Shown in pieces: positions 37,757-44,974 of a stretch of 64,000 bases of DNA. The position numbers were made by a program, and so were the translations under genes. Below the pieces are notes generated by a model. The model had not been told where the DNA came from and ran no database searches. It saw only the letters and a list, made by a program, of their open reading frames with translations. Source of the stretch: Bradyrhizobium sp. CCBAU 51627 (GTDB lineage: Bacteria > Pseudomonadota > Alphaproteobacteria > Rhizobiales > Xanthobacteraceae); assembly GCF_028128765.1 (NCBI RefSeq), contig NZ_LBJG01000005.1, positions 1 through 64,000 of the forward strand, in the 5' to 3' direction. Position 1 is the stretch's first letter. The number at the start of each line of letters is the position of its first letter.

Positions 37757-38736
37757 GTACCCCGCTGCTCCAGGTCAATGACCTCAAGAAGCATTTTCCG
37801 GTCAAGAGCGGCTTGTTCGGCGGCAAGTCCGAGTGGGTCTACGCCGTCGACGGCGTGTCGTTCGAGATCGCGCGTGGCGAGACGCTGTCATTGGTTGGCG
37901 AGTCCGGTTGCGGCAAGTCGACGGTCGGTCGCGCGATCCTGCGGCTGTTCGACGTCACGTCCGGCCAGGTGATCCTGGACGGCCAGCGCATCGACGATGC
38001 GCCTCCGAGCACGATGCGCCAGATGCGCCGCCGCGTCCAGGTGGTGTTCCAGGATCCGTTCTCGAGCCTCAATCCGCGCATGCGCGTGCGCGACATCCTG
38101 GCCGAGCCGATCCGCAATTTCGGCCTTGCCAAGTCAGCGACGGATCTCGAGACGCGTGTGACGGCACTGATGGACACCGTGCGCCTGCCGCGCGAGGCGC
38201 TGAACCGCAGGCCGCACGAATTCTCCGGCGGGCAGCGTCAGCGCATCGGGATCGCACGGGCGCTTGCGGCCGAGCCCGAGCTGATCGTTTGCGACGAGGC
38301 AGTCTCGGCGCTCGACGTCTCGGTCAAGGCCCAGATCGTGAACCTGCTGCAGGATCTTCAGCGCGAGTTCGGCCTGGCATTGCTGTTCATCAGCCATGAT
38401 CTCGCGATCGTCGAGCATATGACCCACCGTGTCGCGGTGATGTATCTCGGCAAGATCGTCGAGGTCGCGCCGCGCCGGGAGATCTTTGCCGCGCCGCGAC
38501 ATCCCTACACCAAGGCGCTGCTCTCGGCGGTCCCGCTGCCGGAGCCGGGGGCCAAGCGCGATCCCATCATTCTCGGCGGCGACGTGCCGAGCCCGATCAA
38601 TCCGCCGAGCGGATGCCGCTTCCACTCCCGCTGCCCGTTCGTGTTCGACCGCTGCCGAAAGGAAGAACCGGAGCTTCGCTCGACCGACGGCGAGCAATGG
38701 GTGGCCTGCCACCTCGATGCGCTGCCGGCGGGATAA
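37753..38736 (+). CDS. Dpp/Opp-type ABC transporter ATPase (DppF-like)
   Basis: This 327-residue ATPase has Walker [10 protein letters not shown] (about residues 51-59), Q-loop [13 protein letters not shown], signature [15 protein letters not shown] and Walker [13 protein letters not shown]. The C-terminal extension carries [16 protein letters not shown], with the same conserved cysteine pattern as its partner. It is the last gene of the operon that begins with the carbamoylase. No clear terminator follows within 200 bases. Confidence 0.92.
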
Positions 38737-38937
38737 GCGATTGCCACGGCTGCCTGATCGGGCCCCGTCGCCTTAAGCCACCCAGAGGCATCTTCATCCC
38801 GCGACTTCCTGCGCTCGGGCGCGTCACGGCGGCGCTCCGCACCGACGTTTGCGACCGCACGCATGTGCGGCAGCCGGTCGTCATTCTGGCGCTCCGACGC
38901 GATCTGCCATTGACAGGTTGCCCAAGGTGATAGAATT

Positions 38938-38968
38938 ATAACAATATAAGTTGCAAAAATAACAATAT
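38938..38968. promoter_or_regulatory. Direct-repeat operator candidate before the Rbs-like transporter genes
   Basis: ATAACAATAT occurs twice, at 38938-38947 and 38959-38968, exactly 21 bases or two helical turns apart, in an AT-rich island inside otherwise GC-rich DNA. DeoR-family repressors often bind such direct repeats. Related ACAAT repeats precede the DeoR gene at 43742. The rest of the 275-base gap from 38737 holds nothing I can support. Confidence 0.55.
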
Positions 38969-39011
38969 GTGACCATCGTACCAGCATTGCGCGGGGCGGC
39001 GGGAGGAAAGC

Positions 39012-40592
39012 TTGGAATTGTCCGGTTCGGTTGCAGCAGAAACCCGGCCGTCGGCTTCGCTTGCGATGGTCCGTGCCATCAACAAGCGCTTTGGCGGCGT
39101 GCGGGCGCTGCGCGACGTCAACCTCGAGGTTCGGGCCGGTGAGGTGCACGCGCTGCTCGGCGAGAACGGCGCCGGAAAATCCACTCTGATCAAGATTCTC
39201 AGCGGCGTTCATGCTCTCGACAGCGGCACCATCGAGATCGCCGGCAAGCCGGTGGAATTCGACAGCCCGGCGAAGTCGCGCGAAGCGGGGATCGCCGTCG
39301 TCTATCAGGACCTCAGCCTCGTTGAATCCTTAAGCGTTGCGGACAATTTGTTGCTCGGCCGCGAGCCGCGCGGGCCTTTCGGCTTTGTCCGGCAACGTGC
39401 GCTCCTGGCGCGGGCCGAGGCCTTCCTGAAAGAGCTCGGCATTCCCCTGGATACGAGGGCGACCGTCGGCTCGCTGCCGTTCGCCTACCGCCAGATGACG
39501 GAGATCGCCAAGGCGCTGATGGGCGAGGTCCGGCTCTTGATCCTCGACGAGCCGACCTCCTCGCTGACATCGGATGAAGTCCGGATCCTGTTCGATGCGA
39601 TCGGGAAGGCGACGCGCCGCGGCGTCGGCGTGATCTACGTGACCCATCGTCTCAACGAGGTCTTCGAGATCTCGCAGCGCGTGACGGTGCTGCGCGATGG
39701 CGCCAACGCCGGCACGTTCGTCACCGCCGAGACCGACATGAAGCGGCTGGTGAACGCCATCGTCGGGACCGATCGATCGGCGTCGATTGTCTCGCGCAAC
39801 GAGCGTGCGCCGAAGCGTGAATTGGATCGATCACCGGTTTTGTCGCTGTCGGACGTCTCCAACGACCGGCTTCGCGCGGTCGATTTGTCCGTGGTGAAGG
39901 GCGAGATTCACGGCCTCGCCGGATTAATCGGCAGCGGACGCACGGAAATTCTGGAGACGGTGTTCGGGCTCCGCCCGCTCGAGAGCGGCGCGGTTGAGCT
40001 CGAAGGCCGGCGATGGCTGCCGAGCGGGCCTGCCGATGCGATCGAGCAGGGCGTCGCGCTGGTGCCGGAAGACAGGCACATGCAGGGGCTGGTCCTCGAC
40101 CATTCGATCGAACGAAACGTCACGCTGCCGCGGATTCCGCATTTCTCGCGCTGGGGCTGGATGCAGCAACGCGCCGCGGCCCGGCGTGCGGAAGCGGCGG
40201 TTGCAAGGCTCGCGGTCAAGGCGCAGGGCGCCTCCAGCCTGGTCAGGACGCTCTCCGGCGGCAACCAGCAAAAAGTTGTGTTCGGAAAATGGAATGATCC
40301 GCGACCACGCGTGCTGCTGCTGGACGAACCGACTGTCGGTGTCGATGTCGGTGCACGCGAGGAAATCTATGCCGTGATCCGGAACGCCGCCCGGGACGGA
40401 AGCGGGGTTCTGGTCGTCTCATCCGACCTCGTCGAACTGATCGAACTCTGTGATCGCATCTCCGTCATCGTCAACGGCCATGTCGCTCGCACGCTGGCGC
40501 GCGGCGAGATCGATGACGCCGAAGAGTTGCATCATCTCCTCCAGATGTACCAGGCCGCCGGGCCCGGCCCCTTGCAAGAGCTTTCCGCATGA
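39012..40592 (+). CDS. Sugar ABC transporter ATPase, RbsA-like (CUT2)
   Basis: This 526-residue protein is a tandem ATPase. The first half has Walker A GENGAGKST (about 53-61) and Walker B LILDEPTSSLT, but its signature region reads LPFAYRQMTEIAKAL, a degenerate form usual for this half in CUT2 proteins. The second half has the atypical GLIGSGRTE in place of Walker A, then LSGGNQQKVVFGKW and LLLDEPTVGVDV. The start is TTG 39012 with GGAGG five bases upstream. It overlaps the permease gene by four bases. Substrates of CUT2 importers are mostly monosaccharides. Confidence 0.92.
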   Translation: MELSGSVAAETRPSASLAMVRAINKRFGGVRALRDVNLEVRAGEVHALLGENGAGKSTLIKILSGVHALDSGTIEIAGKPVEFDSPAKSREAGIAVVYQDLSLVESLSVADNLLLGREPRGPFGFVRQRALLARAEAFLKELGIPLDTRATVGSLPFAYRQMTEIAKALMGEVRLLILDEPTSSLTSDEVRILFDAIGKATRRGVGVIYVTHRLNEVFEISQRVTVLRDGANAGTFVTAETDMKRLVNAIVGTDRSASIVSRNERAPKRELDRSPVLSLSDVSNDRLRAVDLSVVKGEIHGLAGLIGSGRTEILETVFGLRPLESGAVELEGRRWLPSGPADAIEQGVALVPEDRHMQGLVLDHSIERNVTLPRIPHFSRWGWMQQRAAARRAEAAVARLAVKAQGASSLVRTLSGGNQQKVVFGKWNDPRPRVLLLDEPTVGVDVGAREEIYAVIRNAARDGSGVLVVSSDLVELIELCDRISVIVNGHVARTLARGEIDDAEELHHLLQMYQAAGPGPLQELSA

Positions 40593-41581
40593 CCGAACTG
40601 ATTGCTCCCAACGTCGTCGCCTCGTCGACCCGATCCGATCGACGCCGCAAGCTTGTCCAGAAGCTGCTGCGGGGCGAGCGGCCCTATATGCTGTACATCG
40701 CCTTCGTGATCCTCCTGGTCGTGTTCAGCCTGTCCTCGCCCTGGTTCCTCTCGATCGACAACTTCCTGAACATTGGACGCCAGACCACGCTGGTGTCGAT
40801 CATCGCGGTCGGCATGACCTTCATCATCATCGCGCGCCAGATCGACCTGTCCGTCGCGTCGACCCTGGCGCTGTCGGGCATGGCGGCCGCTCTGGCGATG
40901 AGCCAGATCGACAACAGCTGGATCGTCGGCGCCGTGGCCGGGCTCGGCACCGGCGCGCTGGTCGGGCTGATCAACGGCATCCTGACGACGCAGCTCTCGA
41001 TCCCGTCCTTCCTGGTGACCTTGGGCTCGCTGAGCATGGCGCGGGGACTGGCGATGATGGTGACCAATACCAAGCCTGTCATCATCACCAACGAGACCTA
41101 TTTCGCGATCTTCGGCGAAGGCTCGTTCCTCGGCATACCGGTTCCGATCGCCTGGACATTGGCGGCGATGATCGTCGGCATCCTGCTGCTGCACTACAAC
41201 GTGTTCGGCCGCCGCATCTATGCGGTCGGCGGCAACCCGACTGCGGCGCTCTATTCCGGCATCAATACCAAACTGATCACGACGACGGCCTTCGTCCTGA
41301 CTGGCGCGCTGGCGGGGTTAGCAGCGCTGGTGCTGTCTGCGCGCTCACACGCCGCACGGCCCGATGTCGTGCAGGGCATGGAGCTCGACGTCATCGCCGC
41401 GGTGATCCTCGGCGGCTGCAGCCTATTCGGCGGGCGCGGCTACATCCTGGGGACCCTGTTCGGCAGCCTGATCATCGGCACGCTCAACAACGGCCTCGTT
41501 CTTCTCGGTGTGAGCTCGCCGATGCAACTCGTGATCAAGGGCGCGATCATCGTTGCCGCGGTTGCCTTCACGAAACGCTAG
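40589..41581 (+). CDS. Sugar ABC transporter permease, RbsC-like (CUT2)
   Basis: This 330-residue integral membrane protein has eight or more hydrophobic segments. Features include ITARQIDLS-type IIARQIDLSVASTLALSGM (about 85-103), GRRIYAVGGNPTAALYSGI (about 206-224) and GMELDVIAAVILGGCSLFGGRG, all diagnostic of the RbsC/XylH family. It is translationally coupled to the ATPase gene; the binding-protein gene follows after 102 bases. Confidence 0.92.
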   Translation: MTELIAPNVVASSTRSDRRRKLVQKLLRGERPYMLYIAFVILLVVFSLSSPWFLSIDNFLNIGRQTTLVSIIAVGMTFIIIARQIDLSVASTLALSGMAAALAMSQIDNSWIVGAVAGLGTGALVGLINGILTTQLSIPSFLVTLGSLSMARGLAMMVTNTKPVIITNETYFAIFGEGSFLGIPVPIAWTLAAMIVGILLLHYNVFGRRIYAVGGNPTAALYSGINTKLITTTAFVLTGALAGLAALVLSARSHAARPDVVQGMELDVIAAVILGGCSLFGGRGYILGTLFGSLIIGTLNNGLVLLGVSSPMQLVIKGAIIVAAVAFTKR

Positions 41582-41683
41582 TCGAAGTCAGGCGCGGCGC
41601 ATGAGCCACGAGTTCATTGCGCGGCGTGGGTAGGGCGAGGTCGCTGGCCCTCCGGTAATCGGCGACCAAAAAAGGAGGAAACA

Positions 41684-42838
41684 ATGAAGCCAACCTTGCG
41701 ACAAACCTTGCCTTTGACCATGTTGATGGCCGCCGCTGCGGCCGTCTCGATTGTGCCCTCGGCTCGCGCCGAAGTGCCCGCGACCTGCGTTAAGGGCGTC
41801 GATCTCGCTAAGCTTGGGCCGAAATCGATCGTCGGGCAGGGACCCCACGGCGAGAAGGCGGCTTCGCCCGAGGTGCTTGCGTTGTCCGAGGCCGATGTCG
41901 CGAAGATCAAGGAGAAGCACTTCAAGGTCGGCATCTCCATGCAGACGGTCAACCTCGACTGGTCGCAGCTCCAGATCCAGGGCATCACCGATACGCTGAA
42001 GAAATACGGTGTGACGGTGACCGGCGTCGCCTCCGCCGAATACCAGGTGGACAAGCAGATCGCCGACATCGAGAACACCATCCAGCAGCACCCGGATGGC
42101 ATCATTTCGATCCCGGTCGATTTCACCGCGACCGCGCCGACCTACAAGAAGATCGCCAAGGCCGGCATCAAGCTCGTGTTGATGGACAGCATCCCGACCG
42201 GCCTGAAGCACCCCGAGGAATACGCCACGATGGTCTCGGCCGATAGCCAGGGCAATGGTCAGATCGCGGCGCAGATCCTGGCGTCCTGTGTTCCGCAGGG
42301 CGCAACCATCGGTCTCGTCAATTTCGGCGTCGACTATTTCAGCACCAACGAGCGCACCAAGGGCGTGCGGGGATGGATGAAGGCGAACCGGCCCGACATC
42401 AAGATGAAGCAGGTCGATTTCACCGATCCGCCGAAGGTCTCGCAGATTGCGGGCGACTTCCTGACCGGCAATCCCGACATCAAGGGATTGTTCGCGGTGT
42501 GGGATCAGCCGGCGCTGGATACGCTGAGCTCGATGCGCGCCCAGGGCATCGATATCCCCATGACCACGGTCGACCTCGGCCTGCAATCGGCGATCGAGAT
42601 TGCCAAGGGAGGACCGCTGAAGGCCACCGGCTCGCAGCGTCCCTATGACCAGGGTGTCGCCGAGGCGATGGCGATGATGAATGCGCTGCTGGGCAAGGAA
42701 ACGCCTGGCTGGATCGGTGTGCAGTCGTTGCCGGTGACGCAGTCGAACGTGCTGGAGTCCTACAAGACCGTGTTCAAGAAAGACCCGCCGGCCGAGCTCG
42801 CGGATGCCTGCAACAAGGCAAAGCCGGCTTGCAACTGA
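41684..42838 (+). CDS. Sugar ABC transporter substrate-binding protein, RbsB-like
   Basis: This 384-residue protein has a Sec signal peptide (MKPTLRQTLPLTMLMAAAAAV, cut near ARA-E). The mature part is a periplasmic-binding type 1 fold with FKVGISMQTVNLDWSQLQIQG, DKQIADIENTIQQHPDGIISIPVD and GLFAVWDQPALDTLSSM. A run of cysteines (residues about 35 and near the C-terminus) may form a disulfide. It completes the CUT2 importer. Ribose, deoxyribose or a related pentose is plausible from the neighbouring catabolic genes, but the ligand is not determined. Confidence 0.88.
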   Translation: MKPTLRQTLPLTMLMAAAAAVSIVPSARAEVPATCVKGVDLAKLGPKSIVGQGPHGEKAASPEVLALSEADVAKIKEKHFKVGISMQTVNLDWSQLQIQGITDTLKKYGVTVTGVASAEYQVDKQIADIENTIQQHPDGIISIPVDFTATAPTYKKIAKAGIKLVLMDSIPTGLKHPEEYATMVSADSQGNGQIAAQILASCVPQGATIGLVNFGVDYFSTNERTKGVRGWMKANRPDIKMKQVDFTDPPKVSQIAGDFLTGNPDIKGLFAVWDQPALDTLSSMRAQGIDIPMTTVDLGLQSAIEIAKGGPLKATGSQRPYDQGVAEAMAMMNALLGKETPGWIGVQSLPVTQSNVLESYKTVFKKDPPAELADACNKAKPACN

Positions 42839-42889
42839 GCGCGCAGGATCGGTGCGCGGTCCGAAGGGATCGCGCGTCGTTCAGCAAAT

Positions 42890-42923
42890 CTGATCCGGGC
42901 GAACCAGCCCCCGCCCGGATCAG
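42890..42923. terminator. Hairpin between convergent rbsB-like and deoR-like genes
   Basis: CTGATCCGGGCG and CGCCCGGATCAG form a perfect 12-pair stem around a 10-base loop. It spans the end of the minus-strand regulator gene (stop at 42920) and lies 51 bases after the binding-protein stop. It can serve both directions; T-runs are short. Confidence 0.7.
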
Positions 42924-43714
42924 GCCGCGCTGGTGACGTATTCGACCGGAAGGCTGCGGAAGTGTTTGCGCGTCTCCGATGGCACCGAGCCACCCACGAT
43001 GATCCGCGAGAACGAGCCGACGTCGGAGAAGAATGCCGGCTTGAGGCTGCCGAGCTTGCTGGCGTCGACCACAAGGATGCTCTCCATCGCAGTGGCGATC
43101 ACGGCCTGCTTGATGGCGACTTCGTGAAAATTCGAGCAGCTCGCGCCCCGGGTCCAGTGCAGGCCGCCGGCCGAGATGAAAGCCTTGTTGACCCCGAGCC
43201 GCCGCAGATAGGACAGGCCGTCATCCGACGAGAACGATTGAGAAGACGGATGGTAGAGCCCGCCCATCAGCATCACCTGCGTCGACGGCCGGTGCGTGAC
43301 GATCGAGGCGACGTTCAGCGAATAGCAGATCACCGAGAGCGGCATGTCCTCAGGGAGGCAATCCGCCAGCGACTGCATCGTGGTGCCGCAGTCGATGAAG
43401 ATGGTGTCGCCTTCCCTGATCGAGGCGGCTGCCGCTCGGCAGGCGAGGCGCTTGTCCTGGGTGTGCTGGTCGATTTCCTGCTCGAACGTGTATTTGATCC
43501 CGGTCGGCGACGCCGCGTTGACGACGTAACCGCCGAGCAGGGCAAGCGTACCTTCCGGACCGGCAAGGTCGCGCCTGACAGTCATCTCCGACACCTTCAG
43601 CAAGTCGGCGGCGTCCTTCAGATGCAGTGCGCCGCCGGTCTCGACGGCGCGGCGCAGCCGCTGGAGCCGCTGAACGCGGGACTCGCTGGAGCGTGGGGTC
43701 GGTGTTTCAGCCAT
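42920..43714 (-). CDS. DeoR/GlpR-family transcriptional repressor
   Basis: This 264-residue protein has an N-terminal winged helix with LKDAADLLKVSEMTVRRDLA (about residues 33-52) and a C-terminal sugar-phosphate isomerase-like sensor domain with IFIDCGTTMQSLADCLP and KAFISAGGLHWTRG. The family senses phosphorylated sugars. ATG 43714 is chosen; GTG 43723 is an alternative. It is divergent from deoC and convergent with the rbsB-like gene, so it stands between two halves of a sugar system it probably controls. Deoxyribose 5-phosphate or a similar phosphate is a plausible inducer. Confidence 0.88.
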   Translation of the reverse strand: MAETPTPRSSESRVQRLQRLRRAVETGGALHLKDAADLLKVSEMTVRRDLAGPEGTLALLGGYVVNAASPTGIKYTFEQEIDQHTQDKRLACRAAAASIREGDTIFIDCGTTMQSLADCLPEDMPLSVICYSLNVASIVTHRPSTQVMLMGGLYHPSSQSFSSDDGLSYLRRLGVNKAFISAGGLHWTRGASCSNFHEVAIKQAVIATAMESILVVDASKLGSLKPAFFSDVGSFSRIIVGGSVPSETRKHFRSLPVEYVTSAA

Positions 43715-43741
43715 TTTCGTCACCGAGCTTGCTTATCCGGT

Positions 43742-43762
43742 TGACAATGATCTTACAATGAT
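43742..43762. promoter_or_regulatory. Direct-repeat operator candidate in the deoR-deoC gap
   Basis: TGACAATGAT at 43742-43751 and TTACAATGAT at 43753-43762 share ACAATGAT with an 11-base period, just before the regulator gene. The core ACAAT followed by AT/GAT and sometimes GTG also appears in the repeats at 38938-38968. An additional AT-rich stretch GTTAAAATAATAACATC lies at 43785-43801. Autoregulation and control of deoC are inferred. Confidence 0.5.
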
Positions 43763-43875
43763 GTGAGTTTAGCAACGTCAGCTTGTTAAAATAATAACAT
43801 CTAGTCCGAGGGCCCCGTTCCTGCCAGCGATGGCGGGCCAGCGGGGCTCCAATGGGCAAGGGATGGGAGGATCGT

Positions 43876-43926
43876 ATGTTGCAATCGGGACATTCAGTCT
43901 ATCTGGCGCGTCAGCCGATTCGCTAG
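43876..43926 (+). CDS. Possible 16-residue leader peptide before deoC
   Basis: An ATG at 43876 has a near-ideal ribosome site (GGGAGG, five bases upstream) and encodes 16 residues, MLQSGHSVYLARQPIR, ending in TAG at 43926. It is out of frame with deoC. The deoC start I selected, 18 bases later, has no good ribosome site of its own. A coupled leader peptide is one reading; a displaced true start with a frameshift is another. There is no homology support. Confidence 0.35.
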   Translation: MLQSGHSVYLARQPIR

Positions 43927-43943
43927 CACCGCACGGCGTACCG

Positions 43944-44972
43944 ATGACGCAGGGCGTCCTAGTGCCAACTCCATCCGCGGTGCCGGTGCAGCCACATGCA
44001 CGGGATCACAATCACACGCATGCCATCGCGCGCAACACCGGCCGCGCGCTCGAGATGGACTGGGTTGACGGGATCAGGATCAATCTGTCGGCCGCCGAGC
44101 GCCGCGTTGCGAGCCTGCCCGGTCGCCGCACCGTCAAGAAGGACGCGCAGGCGGCGTGGCTGCTCAAGGCGATCACCTGTATCGACCTGACGACGCTCAA
44201 CGGCGACGATACGACCGAGCGTGTGAAGCGCCTCTGCGCCAAGGCGCGGGCGCCGCTGCGACGCGATCTGCTCGAGGCCCTCGGCTTTGCCGGGCGTGGG
44301 CTGCACACGGGTGCGATCTGCGTCTATCACCGCTTCGTCAGGACCGCGGTCGAAGCGCTCGACGGATCCGACATTCCGGTCGCTGCGGTCTCGACCGGAT
44401 TTCCCGCGGGCCTCATACCGCACGACCTCAAGCTCAGGGAGATCGAGGCGTCCGTCAGGGACGGCGCCCAGGAGATCGACATCGTCATCACGCGCGAGCA
44501 TGTGCTGACCGGAGATTGGCGCGCGCTCTACGCCGAGGTCCGGGATTTCCGCGCCGCCTGTGGCGAAGCGCATCTCAAGACGATCCTGGCCACTGGTGAC
44601 CTCAAGACGCTGCGCAACGTGGCCAAGGCCTCGATGGTCTGCATGATGGCCGGCGCCGACTTCATCAAGACCTCCACCGGCAAGGAGGGCGTCAATGCCA
44701 CGCTGCCAGTGACGCTGGCGATGCTGCGCATGATCAGGCTCTATGAGGAGCGCACCGGCTTCAAGATCGGTTTCAAGCCGGCCGGCGGAATCTCGACGGC
44801 GAAGGATGTGCTCAACTACCAGTTCCTGATGAAGGAGGAGTTGGGACGCGAGTGGCTCGAGCCGGAGCTGTTCCGCATCGGAGCCTCGAGCCTCCTCGCC
44901 GACATCGAGCGCCAGCTCGAGCATCACGTCACCGGCCGCTACTCGGCCTTCAACCGTCATCCCGTGGGCTGA
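43944..44972 (+). CDS. deoC: Deoxyribose-phosphate aldolase
   Basis: DeoC cleaves 2-deoxyribose 5-phosphate to glyceraldehyde 3-phosphate and acetaldehyde. The 342-residue protein contains AITCIDLTTLNGDDT (76-90), CVYHRFV, the strand DIVITREH, LKTILATGDL and the Schiff-base Lys242 in FIKTSTGKEGVN, with the helper Lys247. It is about 80 residues longer than Escherichia coli DeoC, with a histidine-rich N-terminal region (PHARDHNHTHA). The start is uncertain: ATG 43944 is used, but the frame is open to 43830. The next gene, an aldehyde dehydrogenase, starts two bases later and could remove acetaldehyde. Confidence 0.9.
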   Translation: MTQGVLVPTPSAVPVQPHARDHNHTHAIARNTGRALEMDWVDGIRINLSAAERRVASLPGRRTVKKDAQAAWLLKAITCIDLTTLNGDDTTERVKRLCAKARAPLRRDLLEALGFAGRGLHTGAICVYHRFVRTAVEALDGSDIPVAAVSTGFPAGLIPHDLKLREIEASVRDGAQEIDIVITREHVLTGDWRALYAEVRDFRAACGEAHLKTILATGDLKTLRNVAKASMVCMMAGADFIKTSTGKEGVNATLPVTLAMLRMIRLYEERTGFKIGFKPAGGISTAKDVLNYQFLMKEELGREWLEPELFRIGASSLLADIERQLEHHVTGRYSAFNRHPVG

Positions 44973-44974
44973 GC

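Noticed and set aside
44852..44974. N-terminal extension of the ALDH16-type protein from 44852
   Set aside because: It lies wholly inside deoC in another frame and is arginine/proline-rich without similarity to aldehyde dehydrogenases.
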